The notes beneath the pieces were generated by a model that saw only the letters and a program-made list of their open reading frames with translations, was not told where the DNA came from and made no database searches. A stretch of DNA of 39,877 bases from Lentisphaeria bacterium (GTDB lineage: Bacteria > Verrucomicrobiota > Lentisphaeria > Victivallales > Victivallaceae), in assembly GCA_900768505.1 (NCBI GenBank), contig CAAGED010000008.1:1-39877 (forward strand), in the 5' to 3' direction. The position numbers were made by a program, and so were the translations under genes. Below are positions 7,598-16,269 of this stretch, piece by piece (position 1 is the first letter of the stretch; every line of letters begins with the position of its first letter).

Positions 7598-10129
7598 TTA
7601 TTTAGGCCAGCAAATAAACCCCGGAACTGAATTTTTCCAGGCGTCACCCACACTGACAATGCGGCAGGTCAAGCCAATCCGCCCCGCATCGCGACAGACA
7701 AATTTGCCGCTGTAAGAGTAATACCCATTGCCGAAATCCTGATCAATCTCCATCACGGCAGTCATACAACTGATGATTTCATTGTAAGTATTCACCGTAC
7801 CATAATAAATCTGCACTTCAACCTCACTGGGATCAACTCCCGCCAGATATACGTTGGTACTGATTTTCACCATATCGCCAACGTGCATATGACACAAATT
7901 ACAGCCCACTTGAGGCGGTTCAATGGTCATTTTGACAAAATTCTCCGCGAATTTGGCCTTCTGCGCCACCAGCGCCTTGGCGTATGCCGCATCATCGGCA
8001 ATCAATTCATCGTGTGCCTTCAGTGCCGGCAGGTAGAATTTATCACGATATTCGCCGACCATCCGCTGACTGGAGAATTGCGACAAACCGCAGGCAATCG
8101 CCCCCTTCATCTTCTCCACCCAACGCCGCGGATAATCGCCATTGTTGCGATCGTAGAAGCAGGGGATGATTTCGCTTTCCAGAATATCAAACAACACCTG
8201 GGATTCGTAATTATCACAATCTTCCGGATCTTCGTAAGTCTGATTGCCGGCGATTGCCCATCCGCATTCCGGAGTATAGCCCTCGGCCCACCAGCCGTCA
8301 AGGATACTGCAGTTGATCACACCGTTGATTGTCGCTTTCATGCCGGAAGTTCCACTGGCCTCCTGAGGACGCCGGGGAGTATTCAGCCACACATCCACCC
8401 CCTGAACCAGTGTCCGGGCAATACCGATGTCATAATCTTCCAAAAATACCAGCTTGTTTTGAACATTGTTCTGTTCGGCAAACTGAATCAATTCCTGAAT
8501 CAAACGCTTACCCGCCTCATCCGCCGGATGCGCCTTGCCGGCGAAAACAAACTGAATCGGACGGGTGGTGTCCTGCAACATCTTAAGCAGACGTTTGGGG
8601 TTGCGCAGCAATATGGTTCCACGTTTGTAGGTGGCGAATCGCCGGGCAAAACCGATTGTCAACGCATCCGGATCCAGGAAATTCTTATACGAGTATGATT
8701 TTGAACTGTTGCCGAATTTGATTTTATCCTGCATCAAACGGCGCACCTTGCGCACCATATGCTGGCGGCAGAGTTCATGTGTCACCCACAACTCCTCGTC
8801 CGGCATCATATCCAATGCTTCATGCAACTGATCTGAATTGGGATGGACATGCCAGTTAGCCGGCAAATAACGCTCGAAAAGCACCTTTTTCCGGGGTGCC
8901 ACCCAAGAACGGACATGAACGCCGTTGGTGATGTGGTTGATTGGAATTTCGTCCACCGCCCGGCCTGGCCATAAATGTTTCCACATATTACGCGCCACTT
9001 CGCCGTGCAGTTTGCTGACCGCATTGCTGGAGTTGGCCAAACGCAACCCCAATACCGTCATGGACATCTCCCCGGAATTAGGCCGCTCCAAAACCGGAAC
9101 GCCCCAATTCATCACTCGCTCCACATTGATGTGCATCGACTGGCAGAACGGCTCCAAATACGGACGCACCATATCTTTCGAAAAGACCTCGTTACCGGCC
9201 GGAACCGGCGTATGAGTGGTAAACACATTGGTACGCCAAACCGTTTCCAGTGCCACTTCCGGGTCAAAATGGCGATTATTGACCATATCATCAATACGCG
9301 CCAACGAGAGGAACGCTGCATGTCCCTCGTTCATGTGACAAACCTCCGGCGCATATCCAAGCGCCAGCAGCGCCTTGTACCCGCCAACACCCAGCAAAAT
9401 TTCCTGCTGAATACGCATTTTTTTGTCGCCGCCGTAAAGACGCCAGGTTATTTCGCGAAATTCCGGCGGATTCTGCGGAATTTCCGTATCCAGGAGAATC
9501 AGCGGAATATTTCCCACATTCAACTTCCAAATTGCCACATGCAAGATACGGTTGATAATTGGAATCGTGATATTTATCTCGTTGCCATTTGCGTCACGCA
9601 CCCGTGAAAGCGGCATATAATTGACCTGATTATCCGGGTAGCGTTCAATCTGCCAGCCGTTGCGGTCCAGCATCTGCCGGAAATATCCCTGGCGATAGAG
9701 CAAACCGACGCCGATCAGCGGCAAATTCATATCACTGGCGGATTTCAGATGGTCTCCGGCCAAAACACCCAAACCGCCGGAATAAATCCGTACACTCTCA
9801 TGAATGCCGAATTCCATTGAAAAATAGGCTATATGCCGCTTCTGGGGATCATCCGTTTCCGGAATCCGGCGACGGAATTCACTCTCCACCAGCTTCAGGT
9901 GGCGGATATAACTGGTATCCTGTGCAATTTCATTCATTCTCACCATCGAAACTTTACTGAGAAAAGCCTTGGCATTTCCATTCAGTTCACGCCACAAATT
10001 TGGATTAATCCTGACAAAAAGCTCAATGGCGTTGGAGTGCCAGCACCACCACATATTGTCCGCCAAAACTTCAAGAAATTTCAAAGCTCCCGGGAGCGTC
10101 GGAGATATGTTGAACAGTTGCAAATTCAT
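7598..10129 (-). CDS. glgP: Alpha-glucan (glycogen/starch) phosphorylase, TIGR02094 type
   Basis: An 843-aa PLP enzyme that phosphorolyses alpha-1,4-glucans to glucose 1-phosphate. The pyridoxal-phosphate lysine lies in GTSGMK (K598). The phosphate/substrate region includes ARRFATYKRG at about 495-504. Earlier family motifs are SGGLGVLAGDH (about 117-127), NEGHAAF (about 268-274) and HTPVPAGNE (about 306-314). The N-terminal DUF3417-like segment with NMWWCWH marks it as the alpha-glucan phosphorylase subgroup found in Thermotoga and archaea, not the E. coli GlgP subgroup. SD AAGGA is 9 nt before the ATG. A 6-bp hairpin (10152-10166) lies just upstream of the SD. Its partners are glgA downstream and a CBM48 protein upstream. 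Confidence 0.95.
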   Translation of the reverse strand: MNLQLFNISPTLPGALKFLEVLADNMWWCWHSNAIELFVRINPNLWRELNGNAKAFLSKVSMVRMNEIAQDTSYIRHLKLVESEFRRRIPETDDPQKRHIAYFSMEFGIHESVRIYSGGLGVLAGDHLKSASDMNLPLIGVGLLYRQGYFRQMLDRNGWQIERYPDNQVNYMPLSRVRDANGNEINITIPIINRILHVAIWKLNVGNIPLILLDTEIPQNPPEFREITWRLYGGDKKMRIQQEILLGVGGYKALLALGYAPEVCHMNEGHAAFLSLARIDDMVNNRHFDPEVALETVWRTNVFTTHTPVPAGNEVFSKDMVRPYLEPFCQSMHINVERVMNWGVPVLERPNSGEMSMTVLGLRLANSSNAVSKLHGEVARNMWKHLWPGRAVDEIPINHITNGVHVRSWVAPRKKVLFERYLPANWHVHPNSDQLHEALDMMPDEELWVTHELCRQHMVRKVRRLMQDKIKFGNSSKSYSYKNFLDPDALTIGFARRFATYKRGTILLRNPKRLLKMLQDTTRPIQFVFAGKAHPADEAGKRLIQELIQFAEQNNVQNKLVFLEDYDIGIARTLVQGVDVWLNTPRRPQEASGTSGMKATINGVINCSILDGWWAEGYTPECGWAIAGNQTYEDPEDCDNYESQVLFDILESEIIPCFYDRNNGDYPRRWVEKMKGAIACGLSQFSSQRMVGEYRDKFYLPALKAHDELIADDAAYAKALVAQKAKFAENFVKMTIEPPQVGCNLCHMHVGDMVKISTNVYLAGVDPSEVEVQIYYGTVNTYNEIISCMTAVMEIDQDFGNGYYSYSGKFVCRDAGRIGLTCRIVSVGDAWKNSVPGFICWPK

Positions 10130-10220
10130 TATTTAATTTCCTTATTGAATAATGCCGAACCGGCATATTTTTTGCTTAAACGCCGCTGAAAAAATTTTTA
10201 CTGATTTTTCTCTGGACTAC

Positions 10221-10236
10221 CTATCATTGCTGATAG
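10221..10236. promoter_or_regulatory. Palindromic operator-like site upstream of glgP
   Basis: CTATCA (10221-10226) and TGATAG (10231-10236) are perfect inverted 6-mers 4 nt apart, about 95 nt upstream of the glgP start. They share TATCA/TGATA half-sites with the palindrome in front of the glycosyltransferase gene. Confidence 0.35.
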
Positions 10237-10480
10237 CGACACCGGATATTTTATTGAACAAGATTTAATGAAAACATTCTTCATTTTTCACATCCCGGCT
10301 GACAGCATTGCCACAATCTGCAGGCCATCAAATTTTGCATTGAAAAACCTGCGCTCAGTCGAAACCGTCCCAGTAACAACAACGCCCCCCGATCTTCGCC
10401 GAACGTCACTTCTGCCGAAAGAAATTATCTTGGGAACATTGAAAAATCACTTCAAGTCTCTCCGCAAACATGTGATACAA

Positions 10481-10513
10481 AAAACGGTAACGGCCAACTT
10501 AAGACCGCTACCG
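10481..10513 (-). terminator. Intrinsic terminator of the CBM48 gene
   Basis: On the minus strand CGGTAGCGG pairs with CCGTTACCG (one mismatch) and runs directly into TTTTTTG. It begins 11 nt past the stop codon. Confidence 0.7.
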
Positions 10514-10523
10514 GATTAAAACT

Positions 10524-10811
10524 TCAATCCACTTTTATCACACTGTTAAGCGTACCCATATCATTAGGAGTAAATTCGCTGTTGCCAGCATCAACACACC
10601 AAATCCCGTCTACGACAAATTTGTACTCATAAATTCCTGGACGCAACATCATTGTAGTGGAATAAATATTGCTTCCGGGATTTTTGGACAGAGGCTTTGC
10701 CTCGGAATCCCAATCATTAAAGGATCCGGCCACGAAGACCTGATGCTTGAGATCATCATCAATTTCAATTGAAAAAACTACTTTTTTCTTTCCGGCCTGT
10801 GCTTTATTCAT
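10524..10811 (-). CDS. Stand-alone CBM48 (AMPK1-CBM / isoamylase-N-like) glycogen-binding protein
   Basis: A 95-aa cytosolic protein that consists almost only of one family 48 carbohydrate-binding module. It keeps the residues that bind glycogen in the AMPK beta module: W34 in GSFNDW, K64 in YEYKF, W71 in DGIW and N89 in GTLNSVI. No catalytic domain is attached and there is no signal peptide. GGGAGG stands 7 nt before the ATG and an intrinsic terminator follows, so it is a complete small gene. It precedes glgP and glgA on the same strand, which suggests a scaffold or sensor on glycogen granules rather than a debranching enzyme fragment. Domain call is firm and role is inferred. Confidence 0.88.
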   Translation of the reverse strand: MNKAQAGKKKVVFSIEIDDDLKHQVFVAGSFNDWDSEAKPLSKNPGSNIYSTTMMLRPGIYEYKFVVDGIWCVDAGNSEFTPNDMGTLNSVIKVD

Positions 10812-11035
10812 TTACCTGCCTCCCAAAAAATTTTAGTAAAACATTTTTCAATTAACCGGCGTCCGGAAGTCTCACGACTGCATTTCCAACTGCAAAGCAA
10901 CATTACCCATCGGAATCCAACCGCCGATTGCAATGAAAAAAAATATTGCCACCTCTAAATAGGCAATGCATCTTCCATCTGTTTTAATATACAATACATC
11001 ATTAATAAAGCAATTTAAAATCAATGATTTTTTTA

Positions 11036-13555
11036 CTAATTTTGTTTTTTTAACAAATTGCTGACAAAATGTAAACTTATATTATAATCCCGCGCCAGGC
11101 GCCGTAACTGGGCAGATTCATTCTCGCTAATTTTCTCCAGAGTATCATCAAACAACAAAATCACCTCCTGCAGCGATTCATTATACAAGGCCGCGTTCAA
11201 TACTGATGCCACAGCGCGTAAATTCTCCCGCCAGGAGTAGATTCCGCGTTCAGCCGGACCGGGGAATTTCAACAGCAGAACATCGGCATCACTCCGGTAA
11301 ACTTTCTGCCATAAATCAGGAAGATTAAGCAAAAACGCCGGATCAGCCTTTTCCCCAATCTCCAGATTGGGATATTGCCCGCGTACTTCATAACGTCCCG
11401 GCAACTGATTTAATATTTCATCAGTTGAAATTTCACCAACGACAAAAATTGTATGCAGCCGCAGCGGCTTGAGCATCAAACGGAATGTTTCAAACTTCCG
11501 CAACTCGTCCAAGGTTGGACGGGGCAGCACCACGGTCAGTGGTTCGCCTGCAACCTCAAATGAATCAACTCCAGTTGCGATCTCCGGCGATTGCCGCAAA
11601 ATTTGCGGCAGAGTCATGAAATTCATTTTTCGGCTCTCCAGTTTTACCTCCCCCCAAGCGGCATTCACCTCCACACTTTCGCCATCCGACAGCCTGGCAC
11701 CATTCAGTGGGGCATCTATTTTCCGCACGCAGCGCTGAAGTGAATTGCCAAATGCGGTAGCCAATCCACGGGACTCCAATTTCAGAACTTGCCCGTCCCA
11801 CTCGCCAGCCAATGCCGAATTGCGACTTTTTACCGATAAAACCAAATCCAATGGCAGCGCCACGCCGGAATTAACCTCGTATGTAATGGCAAGCTGCTCA
11901 TCGTTGTAGACAAAAAATGGCTGCCAGCTTTTGGTTTCCACATCCAAAGGCATAATCTCATTCTTCAGATAAAAACTGCGTTCGTGCAGACCGCCTGCGG
12001 TAAGTGGATGCAACTCAGCGGAATCAGCCCAGCCGACTTTTATTTTTTCCGGAGCAAATTTATTATTGTCAAATTCATACCCCAGCAAAATTTTTCCATT
12101 CTGCGAGCGGTATTGCCGCTGCTGGAATTCAACTCTAAACTCTTTATCGTTCAATGCATTCTGCAGAGTAATAAATGCCAAACGCCGGTGTTTGCCGTAA
12201 AAAAAGATTTGAATTGAATTAATTTTTAAAAGCGGAACCGAATGTCCGGATTCATCTTGAAAAGCAGCCAATTTCATCTGCTGCCGGGAATCATTCGACA
12301 AATTTTCAAAATAGTTGAACTTGTCTCTGCCGGACGGCCGCCAGAAAAACTCCGGCAATTCATTGCGCCCGCTGCGCACCAGCTGAAGCATAACCTCATG
12401 ATTTCCCGCCTTTAAACTTGCAGTGCCATTAAAAGTACGCACCTGCCCCGGCAAATGATTGCGGTAATCATCGTTTTGAACCACCGTCTTTCCATCAACC
12501 AGCAATTCAAAATTATCGTTGCAGGCCACCATAAAATCATAATCTCCCTCATTCTCAGCATTGAACTTCGCCTGATAGAGTACCGCCTGGGGAAATTGGG
12601 CATCATTAAATAAATTCAGCAGCAGTTCAGTTGTCGACTGCACGTCGCTTTTTTCCGGATGCAGCAGCATAATACGATGATCATTTTTTATCCAATTAAA
12701 CCGCCCCCGATTGTAATTCTGCAGCTTCTGCGTCACATTTTGCTCAACCTCTGCCCAACGTTTTATGAGATATGCTTCGGAAGTAACCTCCTCCAAGTTA
12801 TTCACATGCCGCATCAGGCTCTCCCAATAATAATCCTGCTGATTTTTGATACTGCCGTCATATAAGGGAAAATTATTTTTACCGGGTTCTGAATAATTTT
12901 TCCAGACCTGGAAGGTTTTCCGGAGCTGCTGAAAATTTCCGCCCCGCCTTGTCGGAGCAATTTTGTCCATGTTGTTACGGCGTGCCACATTATAAAAATT
13001 ATATTTCGTAAACGACAGCGGAAACGTATAAGCCAGAAGATTGACCTGCAGACGACTTGAATTATATCGAATTTGATTACGGATTGAGTTTAACTCGTTT
13101 AATTGCAGCTGCCATAAAAATTTATCATAATCCTCATACACATCCGCTCCGTTTTTCACCTTTACTTTTAGAGAATTGAAATCCTTTGTCGGGTATTTGC
13201 CCTCATCCCACTGGTAATTTAAGTTCTCATTTCTACCCGGAATTACATAAATTTTGTAACGCCCGTCCGCCGGAGCCACCGCGTAAAGTGCCTTACGGGT
13301 GCCTCCATCAACCATACTCTGACTGGCAATGCGCTCCATTCGGTCATCGACAATAACCAGCGAACTTGGATATTCATCCGTCACAAGCAACTCCGGCAGT
13401 GCCAGGCGGGATAAAATCCCCCCTTTAAGCTCAACCTCCAGCAAATATTTAGCATCAAATGGCAGTTTTTCCGGCTCAGCCGCCGCTAAAATACCGACTG
13501 ATATTATACAACTCAACCCAACGGACCAACGCCGCCAAGCAACACTATTCAACAT
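11036..13555 (-). CDS. Secreted protein of unknown function with PA14-like segment
   Basis: An 839-aa protein I do not recognise as a whole. A signal peptide spans about 8-26 (SVGLSCIISVGILAAAEPE). Residues about 325-400 look like a PA14/GLEYA-type carbohydrate-binding beta-barrel: strands, then GDYDFMVACNDNFELLVDG, then LKAGNHEVMLQLVRSG. The middle is long and beta-rich. The C-terminal ~150 residues alternate alpha/beta (for example DADVLLLKF, then EVILLFDDT) and could be a small hydrolase-like or SGNH-like fold, but no catalytic signature is certain. AGAGGA lies 6 nt before the ATG. The start overlaps the end of the upstream glycoside hydrolase by 11 nt, so the two are translated together and probably act on the same exported glycan. 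Confidence 0.8.
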   Translation of the reverse strand: MLNSVAWRRWSVGLSCIISVGILAAAEPEKLPFDAKYLLEVELKGGILSRLALPELLVTDEYPSSLVIVDDRMERIASQSMVDGGTRKALYAVAPADGRYKIYVIPGRNENLNYQWDEGKYPTKDFNSLKVKVKNGADVYEDYDKFLWQLQLNELNSIRNQIRYNSSRLQVNLLAYTFPLSFTKYNFYNVARRNNMDKIAPTRRGGNFQQLRKTFQVWKNYSEPGKNNFPLYDGSIKNQQDYYWESLMRHVNNLEEVTSEAYLIKRWAEVEQNVTQKLQNYNRGRFNWIKNDHRIMLLHPEKSDVQSTTELLLNLFNDAQFPQAVLYQAKFNAENEGDYDFMVACNDNFELLVDGKTVVQNDDYRNHLPGQVRTFNGTASLKAGNHEVMLQLVRSGRNELPEFFWRPSGRDKFNYFENLSNDSRQQMKLAAFQDESGHSVPLLKINSIQIFFYGKHRRLAFITLQNALNDKEFRVEFQQRQYRSQNGKILLGYEFDNNKFAPEKIKVGWADSAELHPLTAGGLHERSFYLKNEIMPLDVETKSWQPFFVYNDEQLAITYEVNSGVALPLDLVLSVKSRNSALAGEWDGQVLKLESRGLATAFGNSLQRCVRKIDAPLNGARLSDGESVEVNAAWGEVKLESRKMNFMTLPQILRQSPEIATGVDSFEVAGEPLTVVLPRPTLDELRKFETFRLMLKPLRLHTIFVVGEISTDEILNQLPGRYEVRGQYPNLEIGEKADPAFLLNLPDLWQKVYRSDADVLLLKFPGPAERGIYSWRENLRAVASVLNAALYNESLQEVILLFDDTLEKISENESAQLRRLARDYNISLHFVSNLLKKQN

Positions 13556-16016
13556 AATTTATCCTCTTGAGTTTAAAGGCCGCATCCGCCTGAAAAGGCG
13601 GCAAATCCAATTTGAGGCAACCGCCCGAATGGAAGATTTGTCCGACGGCGCGCAATTGACCATTTAAGGTATCATAAATTTCACAACTGAAAAATCCGGC
13701 ATCCAACGGCAAATTAAATTCTCCTCGCCAGCCGGTGTCGGAAAATTTCAGATACTCCGCCTGCGCCGGGAAATCATAAAGCAACCGGCGATTGTAAACC
13801 CAGCCGAAAATATAATCCTGAGTCCCCGCGGCAAACCCCTCGCAAACTGAATCCTCAGGCAGCGGCAGAAAATTAAATCGCTCAACTCCGGTCAGCTCCG
13901 GCACCAGCAATAAATTCTTCAACCCGGATACAGCAGGAGCATACGGATACCCGGAAACTGCAATTTCACTTAATTTTACCCGTTCCGACACCCGGAAATT
14001 AAAATCCCGCATCTCAATATCCGATATGAAATTTACAAATGCCGCATAATGCGGATAAAGATTGTTTTTGTGAATAAAATCATGCCACCACAACATTGGC
14101 GCCCCTCCCTGCCGGGTAAAGAGCGATCCCCAGAGGCCGCCGTGAATATCAGCCCGGATGTTCCCCACAGCGCCGCCCATGTGCGAACCGCCATATTCGG
14201 TAATCAAAATTGGTTTGGCGAAAAAATCAAGCCGATCCCGATGTTTAAGCAGTTGATCGACAATGTGATTGTTATTCCGATAAGCGTCACCGGCCACAAA
14301 ATCCAGCTCCGGCGCCTCAAACATGACCCGGAACGCGACATTATTGTCGCAATCACCGCAAACATGTGAGACAAACATTTGCGTTCCGTCATATATTGAG
14401 CGCATAAAATTTACGCGTTCCCGATTCCAATCCCGCAGTGCCTCCGGCCCTTGATGGTTGGTCAAATCCCCTTCGCTGAGTAATTCAAAGGCAAAAATAT
14501 TCTGAAACGCGCCGTAGCGGGCAATAATGTAGCGGTTGCGTTTATCCAGCGCTTCAGAAACCCGTTCATCGGAAAAAAAACGATTGATATCAACGATAAA
14601 ACCGCCGTTGGCCAAATTATTCAGGTTATTTATATTGTATGGATTTTCCCGCCACTCGGAATCCACCCTTACTGAAAACTTACCGTGATTGTCCAGCGCC
14701 AGATTTATGTAAATATCATTTCGGGCAGCGGATGACAATAAATAATCCAATTTCCAGGCGTTATGTAAATTATAGCGCCCGACTCCATAATAATTATTCA
14801 ACGCTCCGTTCCACTCCAATGCGGTCATCCAGGCCGACATCCAGATTTCCGCATAATTCATTCCGGCTCGCTTCATGGCGGCAAAATATTCATCGTAGTC
14901 AAAAGTGCCGTAATCAGGAAGTTTGCCGAAATTAAACTGCGACTCGGAACGCCGGTCGATATTGGAGTGAATATTCATTCCCACCGGGAAGAAAAATTTT
15001 CCCTTGGAATTCTCAAAATATCGGTTATTGCGAGATGAAACCCGAATTGCTCCTCCCCCCGCACTTTCCGCCACCGACATTTGCCGCCACGGTCCGACAA
15101 AACGCTCCCGGCTTCCGCCGTCACCGCCGATACCGGAGGCAAGTAGCCGAAATTTATATTTGCCAACCTGGGCCGGAGTATAACGCACACTCCAGAACGG
15201 CATTCCGTAAAGGGTGATTTTTTCCTCATTGTTTATCAGGTTACGCCGGCAGTTGAAATTATAAAATCCCGGCATCCGCCCCCGGGAGCCGTCCGGTCTG
15301 ATTACCTCCAGATCAACGGCGATTTCCTCCGGGTCGAAAGGGTTGAAATATTCTCGCGATAACTGAAAATCCACCTGAAAAAGCTGATTTTGTCTCCCTT
15401 GCTCCGGGAAACGATCTTCTCGAACCGCCAAAGGCGGCATTTCGTTTGCGCCATCCAATCGAATCTGACGGCAGGCCAGACGCCAGGTGGCGGAATCGTG
15501 AGAATAAAAAGAAACACCAATACTGTTCATAATGCTGCGGGAAAAATCATTCCACTGTAAATCATGTCCGACGGGACGCAAGGTTTTATCCGCCGGATTC
15601 AGGCTGATTTCCAAGGTTTTAAAATCTTTTCCCGCCGTCACGGAGAGCGGTTCCACGCTTTGGAACCAACTGCCGTTCTTATCCTTGACAAAAATAACCG
15701 CCTGAAGTTGGGCATCCGCCGCACCGGAGATTATTTCGGCCTGCAAATCAATTTTCAGACGGGATTTCTCCCACCACGCCTTTTGTGCCCGAAAATATCT
15801 GACCGGAATGGTGTAATATATCAAACCACTGCCGGGAAATTCAAATTCATTGCGAACCGTACCGGATTCATCCGCAGCCAAAACCGCCTCGCCTCGATTA
15901 AGCGAACCACTTATCCAATGTCCCTCCGGCGTGGCAAAATTCACCTCTCCGCCGACTGCAGATGCCATTACGAAAAAAAATACCAGCGCCATCAGACGCC
16001 TGAAGCAGATACTCAT
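13545..16016 (-). CDS. Secreted glycoside hydrolase, clan GH-A type with DUF5060-like N-terminal domain
   Basis: An 823-aa exported protein. The start at ATG 16016 has GGAG 8 nt upstream and begins a signal peptide (FRRLMALVFFFVMASAVGG); the open frame extends upstream to 16139 but that part overlaps the predicted promoter. A beta-sandwich region (about 30-190) is followed by a DUF5060-like immunoglobulin-fold domain (about 210-312, with YGMPFWSVRYTP and GKYKFRLLA). A (beta/alpha)8 barrel spans about 335-660. The probable nucleophile is E607 in PILITEYGG. The probable acid/base is E515 in FELLSEGD, where the usual Asn before Glu is Ser. A small beta-sandwich ends the protein. It resembles GH5/GH39/GH140-like enzymes that cut plant or bacterial polysaccharides; the exact family and substrate are unknown. 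It overlaps the 839-aa gene and diverges from a glycan synthase. Confidence 0.85.
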   Translation of the reverse strand: MSICFRRLMALVFFFVMASAVGGEVNFATPEGHWISGSLNRGEAVLAADESGTVRNEFEFPGSGLIYYTIPVRYFRAQKAWWEKSRLKIDLQAEIISGAADAQLQAVIFVKDKNGSWFQSVEPLSVTAGKDFKTLEISLNPADKTLRPVGHDLQWNDFSRSIMNSIGVSFYSHDSATWRLACRQIRLDGANEMPPLAVREDRFPEQGRQNQLFQVDFQLSREYFNPFDPEEIAVDLEVIRPDGSRGRMPGFYNFNCRRNLINNEEKITLYGMPFWSVRYTPAQVGKYKFRLLASGIGGDGGSRERFVGPWRQMSVAESAGGGAIRVSSRNNRYFENSKGKFFFPVGMNIHSNIDRRSESQFNFGKLPDYGTFDYDEYFAAMKRAGMNYAEIWMSAWMTALEWNGALNNYYGVGRYNLHNAWKLDYLLSSAARNDIYINLALDNHGKFSVRVDSEWRENPYNINNLNNLANGGFIVDINRFFSDERVSEALDKRNRYIIARYGAFQNIFAFELLSEGDLTNHQGPEALRDWNRERVNFMRSIYDGTQMFVSHVCGDCDNNVAFRVMFEAPELDFVAGDAYRNNNHIVDQLLKHRDRLDFFAKPILITEYGGSHMGGAVGNIRADIHGGLWGSLFTRQGGAPMLWWHDFIHKNNLYPHYAAFVNFISDIEMRDFNFRVSERVKLSEIAVSGYPYAPAVSGLKNLLLVPELTGVERFNFLPLPEDSVCEGFAAGTQDYIFGWVYNRRLLYDFPAQAEYLKFSDTGWRGEFNLPLDAGFFSCEIYDTLNGQLRAVGQIFHSGGCLKLDLPPFQADAAFKLKRINYVE

Positions 16017-16109
16017 AAAAAAAACTCCGCGGTTACTGCCGTTAAACTCCACTTGATATTGAACAATTCTTAATGCTGATTCGCACAATATGGAAACAAC
16101 CACATTAAT

Positions 16110-16139
16110 ATAATACCCGGGAGAAGGTTTTTTTAACAA
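16110..16139 (-). promoter_or_regulatory. Probable promoter of the glycoside hydrolase gene
   Basis: On the minus strand TTGTTA (16134-16139) and TATTAT (16110-16115) are 18 nt apart. The predicted start near 16103 gives a leader of about 87 nt and supports the ATG at 16016. Confidence 0.5.
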
Positions 16140-16227
16140 AATTTAATCTTTTTCGGATTTTTTTTTAAATAAGTCGCTTTTTTTCCGCAAAAGGTTGTAT
16201 AGTATTATTTAGAAAAAATAATTATTC

Positions 16228-16242
16228 GTTATCACTGATAAC
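16228..16242. promoter_or_regulatory. 15-bp perfect palindrome in the divergent control region
   Basis: GTTATCA-C-TGATAAC is a perfect palindrome 27 nt before the glycosyltransferase ATG. It lies just downstream of AT-rich promoter-like sequence (TTGTATAGTATTAT near 16195-16208), where a repressor would block initiation. The binding protein is unknown. Confidence 0.45.
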
Positions 16243-16269
16243 TTGATATAACCGAAAAGATTGCAAAAA

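Larger units (their letters stand above)
10130..10523. other. 394-nt intergenic region between the CBM48 gene and glgP
   Basis: It holds the terminator of the CBM48 gene (10485-10513), a 6+4+6 palindrome CTATCA-TTGC-TGATAG at 10221-10236 that may be an operator, and a hairpin ATGCCG-AAC-CGGCAT at 10152-10166 close to the glgP start. A plus-strand open frame at 10268-10519 runs through the terminator and has no family features. No convincing promoter was identified for glgP, though one must be here if the terminator works. Confidence 0.5.

Noticed and set aside
10268..10519. Plus-strand frame of 83 codons between the CBM48 gene and glgP
   Set aside because: It runs through the intrinsic terminator of the minus-strand CBM48 gene and has no SD or family motif.
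13545..16139. N-terminal extension of the glycoside hydrolase to 16139
   Set aside because: The extra 41 codons cover the predicted promoter and precede the signal peptide; the SD favours the ATG at 16016.
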